Assembly (NCBI GenBank): GCA_040183005.1
Contig: JAMPIW010000007.1
Coordinates: 434,001-498,000, forward strand
Direction: 5' to 3'
DNA from: Gammaproteobacteria bacterium
GTDB lineage: Bacteria; Pseudomonadota; Gammaproteobacteria; Ga0077554; Ga007554
Length of the DNA stretch: 64,000 nt
Made by a program: the position numbers and the translations under genes. The notes beneath the pieces were generated by a model. The model was not told the origin of the DNA. It was given only the letters and a program-made list of their open reading frames with translations, and did not search any database. Numbering within the stretch: position 1 is the first letter of the stretch; every line of letters starts with the position of its first letter. Of the stretch, positions 17,252-24,816 are shown piece after piece.

Positions 17252-17761
17252 TCAGTCTCCTTTGTCTGGGGATTGCTGGCTAAGGGTGGTAAGCTGTTCG
17301 GTGCTATTGAGCACTTCATTCAAGAGATCTTCAAGCTTGTCATTACCCGCCAATTTATTGCGCAGGTCGGCGAGCTTGGTGCGGACTTCAAGCAGTTTTT
17401 TCAGCGGCTCTACTTGCTGTACCACGGACTCAGGGCGGAAGTCTTCCATGGATTTGAATTTGAGATTCACCGCAAATTCCCCTCCTTTATCGCTTAATTT
17501 GTTAGCTACGCGATATACGGCTGCGGGTTCAATGCCTTTCATCACTTCGTCGAAGTTTTCACTGTCGATCCCGACGAATTTTCTATCTTTTAAGCGTGGC
17601 TTTTCTATTTCAGAATTGCCACCCAAATCACTTGCAACCCCGATGACGAAAGGTAATTCCTTGCTTTCAATGGCGTCGCCAATTTCTACGTCATACGTCA
17701 TTTGCACCCTGGGTGGACGCACTTTTTGCAGGCGTTTCTGAATACTCTCTTTTTTAGCCAT
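17252..17761 (-). CDS. tssB: T6SS sheath small subunit TssB
   Basis: A 169-residue VipA-type sheath protein: MAKKESIQKRLQKVRPPRV, VQMTYDVEIGD, LPFVIGVASDLGG and EDFRPESVVQQVEPL. I chose the ATG at 17761 because TGGAG lies 7 bases upstream. An earlier in-frame ATG at 17773 has no ribosome site. TssB is the ClpV-contacting partner of the sheath. It follows the lipoprotein gene by 95 bp. Confidence 0.95.
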   Translation of the reverse strand: MAKKESIQKRLQKVRPPRVQMTYDVEIGDAIESKELPFVIGVASDLGGNSEIEKPRLKDRKFVGIDSENFDEVMKGIEPAAVYRVANKLSDKGGEFAVNLKFKSMEDFRPESVVQQVEPLKKLLEVRTKLADLRNKLAGNDKLEDLLNEVLNSTEQLTTLSQQSPDKGD

Positions 17762-17856
17762 GGGTAACTCCACGTAAATTCTAAAATAAATTTAACCTAG
17801 CAACACAACCCGAACCATTGAGTCTAAGCGACACACATACAAATACTGATTTCAAT

Positions 17857-18507
17857 TTACCTTAACGCCCCAAACGGACTCCCGCTGCCATTGTCCTTCT
17901 CGGTGGTGATGGCAGGTTTGACGGCGCTGCCACGAGACGACTTTCCTCTTGCGGGACGGGGCGCGGACTTATGGGAAGGCGTCTCAGCTTGCTTGGCTTG
18001 AGGGGAGGGTGCTAGCGCCGCCTCGCCCAGGCTTTCGCGCAATATCTTTGCCAGGCCCTGTGCTTCCGATTTTACTGACCCTGAAAGGTTGTTTTGATTA
18101 CTCAAATCCGTGAGCGCTTTTGTTGAAAGTCGCAAACCGCTAACCGCAATAATGCTGTTGGATGTCTGATCTTTTGGATCTCTCTGCAGTGCCTCAAGGG
18201 CGTTAGCAATGGCCTCACTGTAATTTGTGCCATCAAATTCGATCTGCGCCATTTGTACCCATGGTTTTTTATCTGCCGGGAAGAGCTTGGCTGCATCATT
18301 GAGAATTACTAACGCCTTATCTGATTTTCCTGCGCTAGTGGCACTGGCTGCTTCCGCCATCAAATCCGCCAATGACGCTGTGGCCGGAGCGGGCGTCGCC
18401 AACACAGGCAGTGTTAGGCCGTCGCCAGCCTTGGGTATGTTCGTGCACCCCCCTAGAATGAGGCATAATGCGGATAAATACAGGAGGTTATGTTGTTTTT
18501 TATACAT
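17857..18507 (-). CDS. T6SS-associated TPR lipoprotein, role unknown
   Basis: 216 residues with a lipoprotein signal: MYKKQHNLLYLSALCLILGG then Cys at about 21. Residues about 45-130 contain TPR-like helices (KALVILNDAAKLFPADKKPW and YSEAIANALEALQRDP). The C-terminal 55 residues are Pro/Lys/Ser-rich and likely disordered. It is the first gene of the minus arm, ahead of tssB. A short TPR lipoprotein in this position recurs in several proteobacterial T6SS clusters, but I do not know a proven function. It may be an outer-membrane or assembly factor. Confidence 0.75.
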   Translation of the reverse strand: MYKKQHNLLYLSALCLILGGCTNIPKAGDGLTLPVLATPAPATASLADLMAEAASATSAGKSDKALVILNDAAKLFPADKKPWVQMAQIEFDGTNYSEAIANALEALQRDPKDQTSNSIIAVSGLRLSTKALTDLSNQNNLSGSVKSEAQGLAKILRESLGEAALAPSPQAKQAETPSHKSAPRPARGKSSRGSAVKPAITTEKDNGSGSPFGALR

Positions 18508-18717
18508 AGTTGAAACTTGTCCCCCAAGGTGTGTGGCGTATGAGTTGCAGCCACTTTTTTATCTTCAGCAGTGTAACTACTGTTTATCATAAAACTTAGG
18601 GTGTTACAATGCCGAGGCTTTAGCGAAGAAATTCTGCGATCATTATAAACAATTGTTGCGACTATTAAAGTTGTAATTTAGATGAAACATTTAACTACCC
18701 ACTAATGAGTTTTCCCA
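18508..18717. promoter_or_regulatory. Divergent T6SS promoter region
   Basis: 210 bp between the divergently transcribed lipoprotein gene and tssJ. On the minus strand TTTAAT (18664-18669) and TATAAT (18642-18647) are spaced by 16 bp, a plausible sigma-70 promoter for the tssB arm. The mRNA leader would be about 130 bases. For the tssJ direction I see no convincing box. No sigma-54 element was found here. Confidence 0.5.
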
Positions 18718-19335
18718 ATGATTAGCCCCGTTTTACTGTGTCGCATATTGCTGCTGTTTGGGCTAATGTCACTGGGAGGATGCGCAGCTATTGGCAATTT
18801 TGCAAGCAGTTCGCTGGAGGCAATTGGGCTAAAAAAACCAGATATTCCTGACATCCCTAATATCCCTGAAATTCCGGAGATTCCTGATGCGCAAAAACCA
18901 CCCAGGACAATTGTGCTGAAGTTACATGCCGGGGAGAATTTGAATGCCGGTGCGAATGGCCGACCGCTTGCCTTGGTCGCGCGCATCTACAAACTCAGGC
19001 AGAATGGGGCTTTCCAACAGGCAACCTACGACACTTTTCTAAATCCACAAAAAGAGAAAGAAGTTTTAGGTGCAGAGCTACTAGAAGTCAAAGAAATAAC
19101 GCTTATCCCAGGGCAACATTATGAAGTTACGGAAAAGGTAACGAAAGAGGCATATTACATAGGTGTGGTGGCGCTTTTCCGTTCCCCTGCGGCTCAGCGC
19201 TGGCGGGTCACGTTCCCTGCCAAAGAAGCAGAAAAGTCAGGTATCATAGTCGGCGTACATGCGTGCGCCCTTACCGTAGGAACGGGCGCTGTTATTGCCG
19301 ACAATGTAAACTTACGTTCCCTGGTGCGCTGCTAA
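18718..19335 (+). CDS. tssJ: T6SS outer-membrane lipoprotein TssJ
   Basis: 205 residues with a lipoprotein signal (LLLFGLMSLGGCAAIG, Cys near 22). An unusual linker follows, a run of Ile-Pro-(Asp/Asn/Glu) triplets at about 42-56, then the TssJ transthyretin-like fold with RPLALVARIYKLRQNGAFQQA, LIPGQHYEV and YIGVVALFRSPAAQRWR. TssJ anchors the TssL-TssM complex to the outer membrane. Divergent from the sheath arm and first gene of the plus arm. Confidence 0.93.
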   Translation: MISPVLLCRILLLFGLMSLGGCAAIGNFASSSLEAIGLKKPDIPDIPNIPEIPEIPDAQKPPRTIVLKLHAGENLNAGANGRPLALVARIYKLRQNGAFQQATYDTFLNPQKEKEVLGAELLEVKEITLIPGQHYEVTEKVTKEAYYIGVVALFRSPAAQRWRVTFPAKEAEKSGIIVGVHACALTVGTGAVIADNVNLRSLVRC

Positions 19336-19373
19336 TTATATGATTAGTAGATATGTTCAATTGAGATGAAAAT

Positions 19374-20723
19374 GTGAATATAAACTCCAAGGTTCTATGG
19401 GGGGAGGGGTTGTTTTTACGCCCACAACACTTCCAGCAGCAGGACCAATATCATGAGAACCGTCTGCACGAAACTGTAAATGCTCTCCATCCTTACTTAT
19501 GGGGTGTGGCGGCCTTGTTGTTGGATCGTGACGCATTATCAAATAACACGCTACGTCTGTCCGAGTTGACGCTCATTTTTCAGGACAGTGAAATAGTCAA
19601 AGCTCCGGGCGAGGATGACCTGCCAGATGCGGTAAATTTGAGCGGAATTCCGCTTTCGCAGCAGACGATCACTTATTATGCGGCGTTACCATCGCTGAAA
19701 AGTTTTGGTGGCAATTTTTCGCCATCAGGGCATCCCGTAAATAGCTCGGCTCGTTATGCGCAGACCAGCCTTGAAACACCTGACCTGTTCACGCAGGCTG
19801 CAAAGGCTGAGCTATCTTACTTGAAGAAGACTGTACGTTTAGTGTCTGAGTTGGAGCCGCGTGATTCTTATGTGAGTTTTCCGCTGGTCCGGTTACGCCG
19901 CGCCTCAACAGGTGGGTTTGAAGTGGATCCGACGTTTATACCGCCCAGCCTCTCTATTCGTAGTGCGCCGGGTTTGTTTTTGCAACTGCGTCGATTGATG
20001 GATGCTCTGCAAGCGAAGGTGAATGCACTTTACGGTTACCACCGCGAGCCGAGTAAAAATATTATTGAATTTCGCTCGGGCGACATTTCTTCGTTTTTGT
20101 TGCTGCACACGGTGAGTTCGGCTTTTTCTTCGCTTACACATTACCTTCATCATCCGGCCTTGCATCCCGAGCGCTTGTATGAACAGTTGCTTGGCTTGGC
20201 GGGGGCCTTGATGACGTATTCAAAAAATTACGCCTTGACAGATTTGCCTGTTTACACGCATCAAGACCCCGGCCCCTGCTTTGCCAAGCTTGATTCGATT
20301 ATTCGTGGGTTACTTGACACGGTGATCTCATCGAAATATTTCTCGATTGCACTGTCTGAAATCAAGCCGTCTTACTACCATGGCATGCTTGATTCCGGAA
20401 AAATCAATGATAAAACTGTTTTTTACTTGGCGATAGGTGCAAATTTACCTGCGATAGAGCTGGTTGACATCGTGCCATTACGTTTCAAAATCGGCGCGCC
20501 AGACGATGTGGAAAAATTTGTGTTATCTGCGATGCCTGGTGTGAAATTGGTGCATACACCGCAGGTGCCTGGGGCAGTCCCGGTGCGGCCTGATACTTAT
20601 TATTTTTCAGTTGAAAATAAAGGCCCAATGTACGAGCGTATGTTGCAGGCACAATCTATTTCGATCTATGTGCCTTCCGGTATCCCCGATCTTAAACTTG
20701 AGCTTCTTGCCGTTACCTTATGA
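19374..20723 (+). CDS. tssK: T6SS baseplate-membrane adaptor TssK
   Basis: A 449-residue TssK/VasE protein. KVLWGEGLFLRPQHFQQQDQ is the diagnostic N-terminus, with LRRLMDALQAKVNALYGY in the middle and YERMLQAQSISIYVPSGIP near the end. The start is GTG at 19374; the nearby ATG at 19372 is out of frame. TssK connects the baseplate to TssL and TssM. Its stop overlaps the tssL start by ATGA, so the two are coupled. Confidence 0.96.
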   Translation: MNINSKVLWGEGLFLRPQHFQQQDQYHENRLHETVNALHPYLWGVAALLLDRDALSNNTLRLSELTLIFQDSEIVKAPGEDDLPDAVNLSGIPLSQQTITYYAALPSLKSFGGNFSPSGHPVNSSARYAQTSLETPDLFTQAAKAELSYLKKTVRLVSELEPRDSYVSFPLVRLRRASTGGFEVDPTFIPPSLSIRSAPGLFLQLRRLMDALQAKVNALYGYHREPSKNIIEFRSGDISSFLLLHTVSSAFSSLTHYLHHPALHPERLYEQLLGLAGALMTYSKNYALTDLPVYTHQDPGPCFAKLDSIIRGLLDTVISSKYFSIALSEIKPSYYHGMLDSGKINDKTVFYLAIGANLPAIELVDIVPLRFKIGAPDDVEKFVLSAMPGVKLVHTPQVPGAVPVRPDTYYFSVENKGPMYERMLQAQSISIYVPSGIPDLKLELLAVTL

Positions 20724-21496
20724 TTAAAATGTCAGCCCCCTCCTTGCTCGACGCACCGGCGAGTCAGCGCCCGGTTGCGGAGTCATTTTCGACTGCGCAC
20801 TCTTTGATGGATCTGATGTACGACGGTTTTTACGTACTTTTCATGTTGAAGAATCTTTGCATACCGCAAGATGAGGTCACCTTTTCGAGCAAGATGGTGG
20901 AATTTCTCGATAATTTCGACCGCAACGCAAAAAAACTCGGCGCTTCCGCCGATGATATTCATGCTTCCAAATATGCGTTTTGCGCGGCGATCGATGAGAC
21001 CATTCTACGTTCTCAATTTAGCATTCGGGCGGCATGGGAGCGCTACCCGCTGCAACTGGTCTTGTTCGGCGATCACCTTGCCGGTGAAAATTTCTTCGTC
21101 AGATTGGATGAGCTTCGCGCCAAAGGTGCATCACATGTCCAGGCATTGGAGGTGTTTCACATGTGCTTGTTGCTGGGCTTCGAGGGAAAATACATCATTG
21201 AAGGCACAGAAAAGCTGAAATACCTGACGGCGCGTCTGGGTGATGAAATTGCCCACATGAAAGGCAAAAGCGCGGGTTTCGCCCCGCACTGGGCGCGCCC
21301 CGATCAGATCATCAACAAGCTGCGCAATGACGTTCCGCTATGGGTCATCTGCTCGGTCTTCGCGCTTATTGCCGTGTCGGGATATGCGATGTTGAACTGG
21401 AGTTTGTCGCGCGCGACGCAAGCCAGTATCAATGGTTATAACGACATTGTGAAATTAGCCCCCCACGCCGCGAACATCACGATTACGCTCCCCTGA
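20720..21496 (+). CDS. tssL: T6SS inner-membrane protein TssL (DotU type)
   Basis: 258 residues. The cytoplasmic DotU domain has LMDLMYDGFYVLFMLKNL, KYAFCAAIDETIL, GENFFVRLDELR and CLLLGFEGKYIIEG. One membrane span lies at about 211-231 (VPLWVICSVFALIAVSGYAM), and a short periplasmic tail ends the protein. It lacks an OmpA-like peptidoglycan domain, the common short form. It would pair with TssM, but the next gene is destroyed. Confidence 0.95.
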   Translation: MIKMSAPSLLDAPASQRPVAESFSTAHSLMDLMYDGFYVLFMLKNLCIPQDEVTFSSKMVEFLDNFDRNAKKLGASADDIHASKYAFCAAIDETILRSQFSIRAAWERYPLQLVLFGDHLAGENFFVRLDELRAKGASHVQALEVFHMCLLLGFEGKYIIEGTEKLKYLTARLGDEIAHMKGKSAGFAPHWARPDQIINKLRNDVPLWVICSVFALIAVSGYAMLNWSLSRATQASINGYNDIVKLAPHAANITITLP

Positions 21497-21525
21497 CATA
21501 ACATTTTCGCACAAAGAGCACGCCC

Positions 21526-21547
21526 ATGACCGACCCAGCCAACAAGG
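21526..21547 (+). pseudogene. 5' stump of the next T6SS gene (tssM expected)
   Basis: An ATG at 21526 opens MTDPANKV and then hits transposon sequence and a stop at 21573. It lies 29 bp after tssL on the same strand, where tssM (IcmF) or another core gene is expected. Only about 7-8 codons remain, so identity rests on position and is a guess. Confidence 0.45.
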
Positions 21548-21842
21548 TCAGATGCGTATCAGACGGGTCTTGAGCTTCCGCCGCTGTAGTTCTGGATATG
21601 GCCCGGTAGCCAGGCGTTGGTGCTGTCCACTTCGTTTATTTCTGCCAGACGCATTTCCTTGACCAACCGATCCTGCAAGGTTGATTGGCGCGTTCCACAC
21701 GTCCCTTGGCTTGCGGGCAGTGGGCGTGGATACGTTCGATTCCGAGTTTCATCGCTGCCTGTGAGAGCTGAGGTTTGGCTTCCGGGTCACCCTCCTTGGC
21801 ATTGACGCGGAAAATGCTGTGTTTATTGCTGTAAAGTGCTAC
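21548..21842 (-). mobile_element. ISNCY (IS1202-like) transposase remnant
   Basis: On the minus strand from 21842 the text reads VALYSNKHSIFRVNAKEGD and IERIHAHCPQAKGRVERANQ, the C-terminal catalytic region of ISNCY/IS1202-type transposases. A frameshift near 21683 shifts the end to another frame, which continues LQDRLVKEMRLAEI and ends SSRPV with a stop at 21559-21561. The gene is cut at its upstream side exactly at the end of the IS66 remnant, so the IS66 element inserted into it. Confidence 0.78.
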
Positions 21843-21869
21843 GTAAACGCTCCACAAACCCCAACCTAT

Positions 21870-23543
21870 TCAGGTTGTCATTTCGCTGGTTAAATCCAGT
21901 GCATGCAAATTCCACGGCAACAGCGCTTCAATTTCTTCCACCGTCCTGGCGGCGGGCAAGTCACGCATGACGCGGCGCAACCAGGCGTAGGACTCCTGGC
22001 CATTGGCCTTGGCCGTCTGCAGCAGCGAGTAAATAATAGCGCTGGCGTTGGCACCGGCAGGCGTGTCGCTAAACAGCCATGCTTTGCGACCGATCACGAA
22101 CTGGCGAATCGCATTTTCGCAGGGGTTGTTGTACCCCGGAGGGTAGGCTGCGCGCTCGATCGGCAGATCGCCGCGTTCCGTGTAGCGCGTCAGCATGCTC
22201 CAGTAGTCGCGCATATTAAGACAGTGCCGTACGGAGCGCACTTTTGGGCGCGACCCCCTGGCAGTGTTTTCCCCAGCCAGGCATGCAGTTCATCCAGTAC
22301 CGGCAGACTGTGTTTCTGGCGTGCCAGGAAGCGCACGTCATCGGCGGATGCTTTGTGCTCATGCTCTATGCCGTACAGTCTGCCGATCAGGGCGACCGCC
22401 TCATCGGCACGGCCCTTCTTGCCCTTGGGTTGCACGCGAGTAGCCTCGGCAAAGCGCCGTCGTACATGCGCCCAGCACACCAGACGCTCAATGCCCTCGG
22501 TTTTGGCCAACGGGTTGTAGCCGTCATAGCCATCGGTCATCAGATAGCCTTGATAGCCCTGCAGCAGGCGCAGCGGCACCTCGCTACTGCGACTCGGGTC
22601 GTAGTCATAGATCACCACCGGCTTGCCAGGCGGGCCGCCGGTTTGCACCCACATGTAACTATTGGACGTCGGACTCTTGCCTTTTTCTTTGAGCACCTGC
22701 ACCACGGTTTCGTCCATATCACCGTGAAGGTGACAATGTGCATGAACGGGCCCTCAAACAAGGTATCGCGCATCAGGTTGTGCAGCGGTTGCAGCAGTTG
22801 ACTGGCGCCGATCACCCAGCGCGCCAGCGGCAAGCCATCGATGAACTTGACGATCAACAGCATGGCGAGAAAGTCGGGGCTGGCGTTGCTCTTGGGCAGT
22901 GGCTGTGGCGGCAATGGCGCGGTGACCGGCGCATGGATACTGTCGGGGCAGCCATAACGGGGGCGTATGTGACGCAGCACGCGTATTTGCATCGGCACGA
23001 TGTCGAGCTGTTCGCTGACCTCCTGGCCGATCACCACCATGGGCGTGCCGCAGGGACAGGTGCGCAGGGCTTCAGCTATATCGTGTACGATCTCGACGCG
23101 CGGCAACTCGGTCGGCAACGGCGCCCGCTTGCCGCGCGCCTTAACTGCGGGCATGTTCTTGCCTGCGTCTGAAACCGCAGTCTCGGGTGGAATCGGCGCG
23201 AGGTCTTGCGCCTCGGGGTCGACTCTGCCGCCAGGACTTCGGCCTCATCGAACCAGCGTCCTTGGCCAGATATTTTTTCTGAGCTGACGCCAAATTGGCG
23301 GTGACGCGCCAGAATCATCTGTTCGACGAGGCGGTTGACGTAGTCACGCACCTGGCTCTCGAACGAATCAATGGCGGCGTGCTGCGCGGCAAGGTGCGCT
23401 GCCTGCTGTGCATGTAGCAATGCCGTCCATGCTGCATCATCCCCGGTCGGTAACACCTCGGGTAATCTGACCTCTGGAAAGGTGAGTTTAGGGGGGTAAA
23501 GTAAGGATTTTGGTATGGCTGAATGCATGCCATATGCTACCAA
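21870..23543 (-). pseudogene. tnpC: IS66 TnpC, multiply frameshifted
   Basis: Four consecutive frames together give one TnpC. The first (to about 23220) has a coiled N-terminus with MILARHRQFGVSSEKISG. The second starts near 23220 and carries the zinc segment with CPCGTPMVVIGQEVSEQLDI. The third (22717 down to about 22250) carries MDETVVQVLKEKGKSPTS and DGYDGYN. The last (to 21870) has [21 protein letters not shown]. Breaks lie near 23220, at a 20-bp insertion at 22718-22737, and near 22250. It cannot make a working transposase. Confidence 0.9.
22718..22737. repeat. 20-bp palindromic insertion in tnpC
   Basis: Without these 20 bases the flanks join as ATGCAC-ATGGACGAAACC and restore the conserved FMHMDET reading. 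The inserted ATCACCGTGAAGGTGACAAT is itself palindromic (TCACC and GGTGA around GTGAA). A near-identical copy (one mismatch over 19 bases) lies in the intergenic region at 60448-60466. Confidence 0.6.
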
Positions 23544-23549
23544 AAATCC

Positions 23550-23796
23550 TTATGAAACAGAAGCATAATCCAGCGTTTTGTGCGGTTTATTTGCCCATAA
23601 ATCAAAGCCTTCCAGCAGCCATTCGAACTCGTGCGGACTGATCATTTGCGTAGCCGATTCATTGTCGCGCGGCCAGGCGAATTTCTCCGCCTCCGGGCGT
23701 TTGGGCCACAGACAAAAGCCATTGCGATGCCAGTACAACACCTTGATCTTGGTGCGCTGGCGATTGATGAACACATAGAGCGCGCTGCCGAGCCCG
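23550..23796 (-). pseudogene. tnpB: IS66 TnpB, N-terminus missing
   Basis: The frame from about 23796 reads SALYVFINRQRTKIKVLYW, NGFCLWPKR and KFAWPRDN, the central TnpB motifs, and ends at 23550 just before tnpC. The first 35 or so family residues are absent because the sequence upstream is IS630. No usable start is present. Confidence 0.85.
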
Positions 23797-24013
23797 CCAG
23801 GCGTGATTGTGCATAACGTCCGCACCAGCGCGAAACTTGCACGCGCCCCACACCTACTTGCATTGCGATATCCTTGTTCTGCAACCCTTGTGATGCCAGC
23901 AGTACAATACGTGCTCTCTGTGCCAACCTTACGCTGGTGCGCCTGGAGCGAACAAGCTTCATTAGCTCGGCTCGCTCTTCGTCTGTCAGTTCAATTTGCG
24001 GGGCAACTCTCAT
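23793..24013 (-). mobile_element. IS630-family transposase N-terminal fragment
   Basis: An ATG at 24013 with a good AGGAG site upstream opens MRVAPQIELTDEERAELMKL, LAQRARIVLLASQGLQNKDI and VGRVQVSRW, the helix-turn-helix N-terminus of IS630 transposases. After about 74 codons (RYAQSRLAG) it switches to the IS66 TnpB frame, so the catalytic part is gone. The fragment's outer end lies somewhere between 24014 and 24094, where it joins nifQ. Confidence 0.8.
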
Positions 24014-24094
24014 TCATGTTCTCCTCTCTGGGATAGCAACAGAGAGTTGGAGAATCGGCGATATAATAAGTTCCATCAAGAATGCAACACTACA

Positions 24095-24421
24095 CTAGAG
24101 CATCGCAGAGATATTAATAATGAGACTGAGTGGTTAGCCCGAGCCATTGCCACAGCCTGTTTGGGTAATAACCACTTATGGCAGGATCTTGGGCTGCCTA
24201 ATCGCCAAACACTTTCCGACATTCTTGAAATAAATTTCACTACTCTTTTCGAAAAAAATATCGGCAACATGAAGATGAAAAAATTCTTCTACAAGCAACT
24301 GTGCGAGAGCATCGGCGTTCATGTCTGCAAGGCGCCAAGTTGTGGGGTCTGTCGTGACTATGCGAAGTGCTTTGGGCCGGAGGATGCTAGTCCCGCCACG
24401 CCGTTGAATTTCGTGGCGTAG
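24095..24421 (+). pseudogene. nifQ: nifQ remnant, 5' end lost
   Basis: The frame from about 24095 to the stop at 24421 reads WLARAIATACLGNNHLWQDL, then MKMKKFFYKQLCESIG and CKAPSCGVCRDYAKCFGPED. The last part carries the CX4CX2CX5C cluster that binds the Fe-S/Mo centre in NifQ, which supplies molybdenum for nitrogenase cofactor synthesis. Only the C-terminal 108 residues remain; the N-terminal third and start were lost where IS630 sequence begins. The frame stays open upstream only into IS sequence. No other nif gene is in the window. Confidence 0.88.
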
Positions 24422-24557
24422 ATTTGAGTTGTATTTTTTGATGGAAGCTGATAAATTAAGACGCTGCACCAATTGGTGGGATATTCATATATCTTATTGT
24501 TTTATGGTGATTTTTGTAGGTTCGGGTTCTTTTTGTTCCCCATCTTGTCTGTTCAAT

Positions 24558-24669
<112 letters not shown>

Positions 24670-24707
24670 GCCTTTTTAGGTTTTTAATCCCGGATAGGCT
24701 CTTAAAG

Positions 24708-24739
24708 TAGGTTGGGTCAAGCGTAGCGGACCCAACCTA
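24708..24739. repeat. Dispersed palindrome, copy 1
   Basis: TAGGTTGGGTC (24708-24718) and GACCCAACCTA (24729-24739) form an 11-bp stem with a 10-base loop. A related copy in reverse orientation lies at 35593-35624. Its position between ffs and dnaX and its repetition suggest a REP-like element. Confidence 0.7.
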
Positions 24740-24816
24740 ACCCAACAATACTCCTTGCAACTCTCCTCGAAAGTGTCTCGAATCATCCTCCGCTTTGTGT
24801 TATTTTTAGTCCCTCT

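Larger units (their letters stand above)
21843..23796 (-). mobile_element. Decayed IS66-family element, one end lost
   Basis: The remaining end starts GTAAACGCTCCACAAACCCC at 21843, an IS66-type GTAA terminus, sitting precisely within the ISNCY transposase gene. Its genes run on the minus strand: a 5'-truncated tnpB and a frameshifted tnpC. The tnpA end is missing and the sequence switches to IS630 near 23796. It is a different IS66 type from the intact copy at 3991, judging by the protein sequences. Confidence 0.85.
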
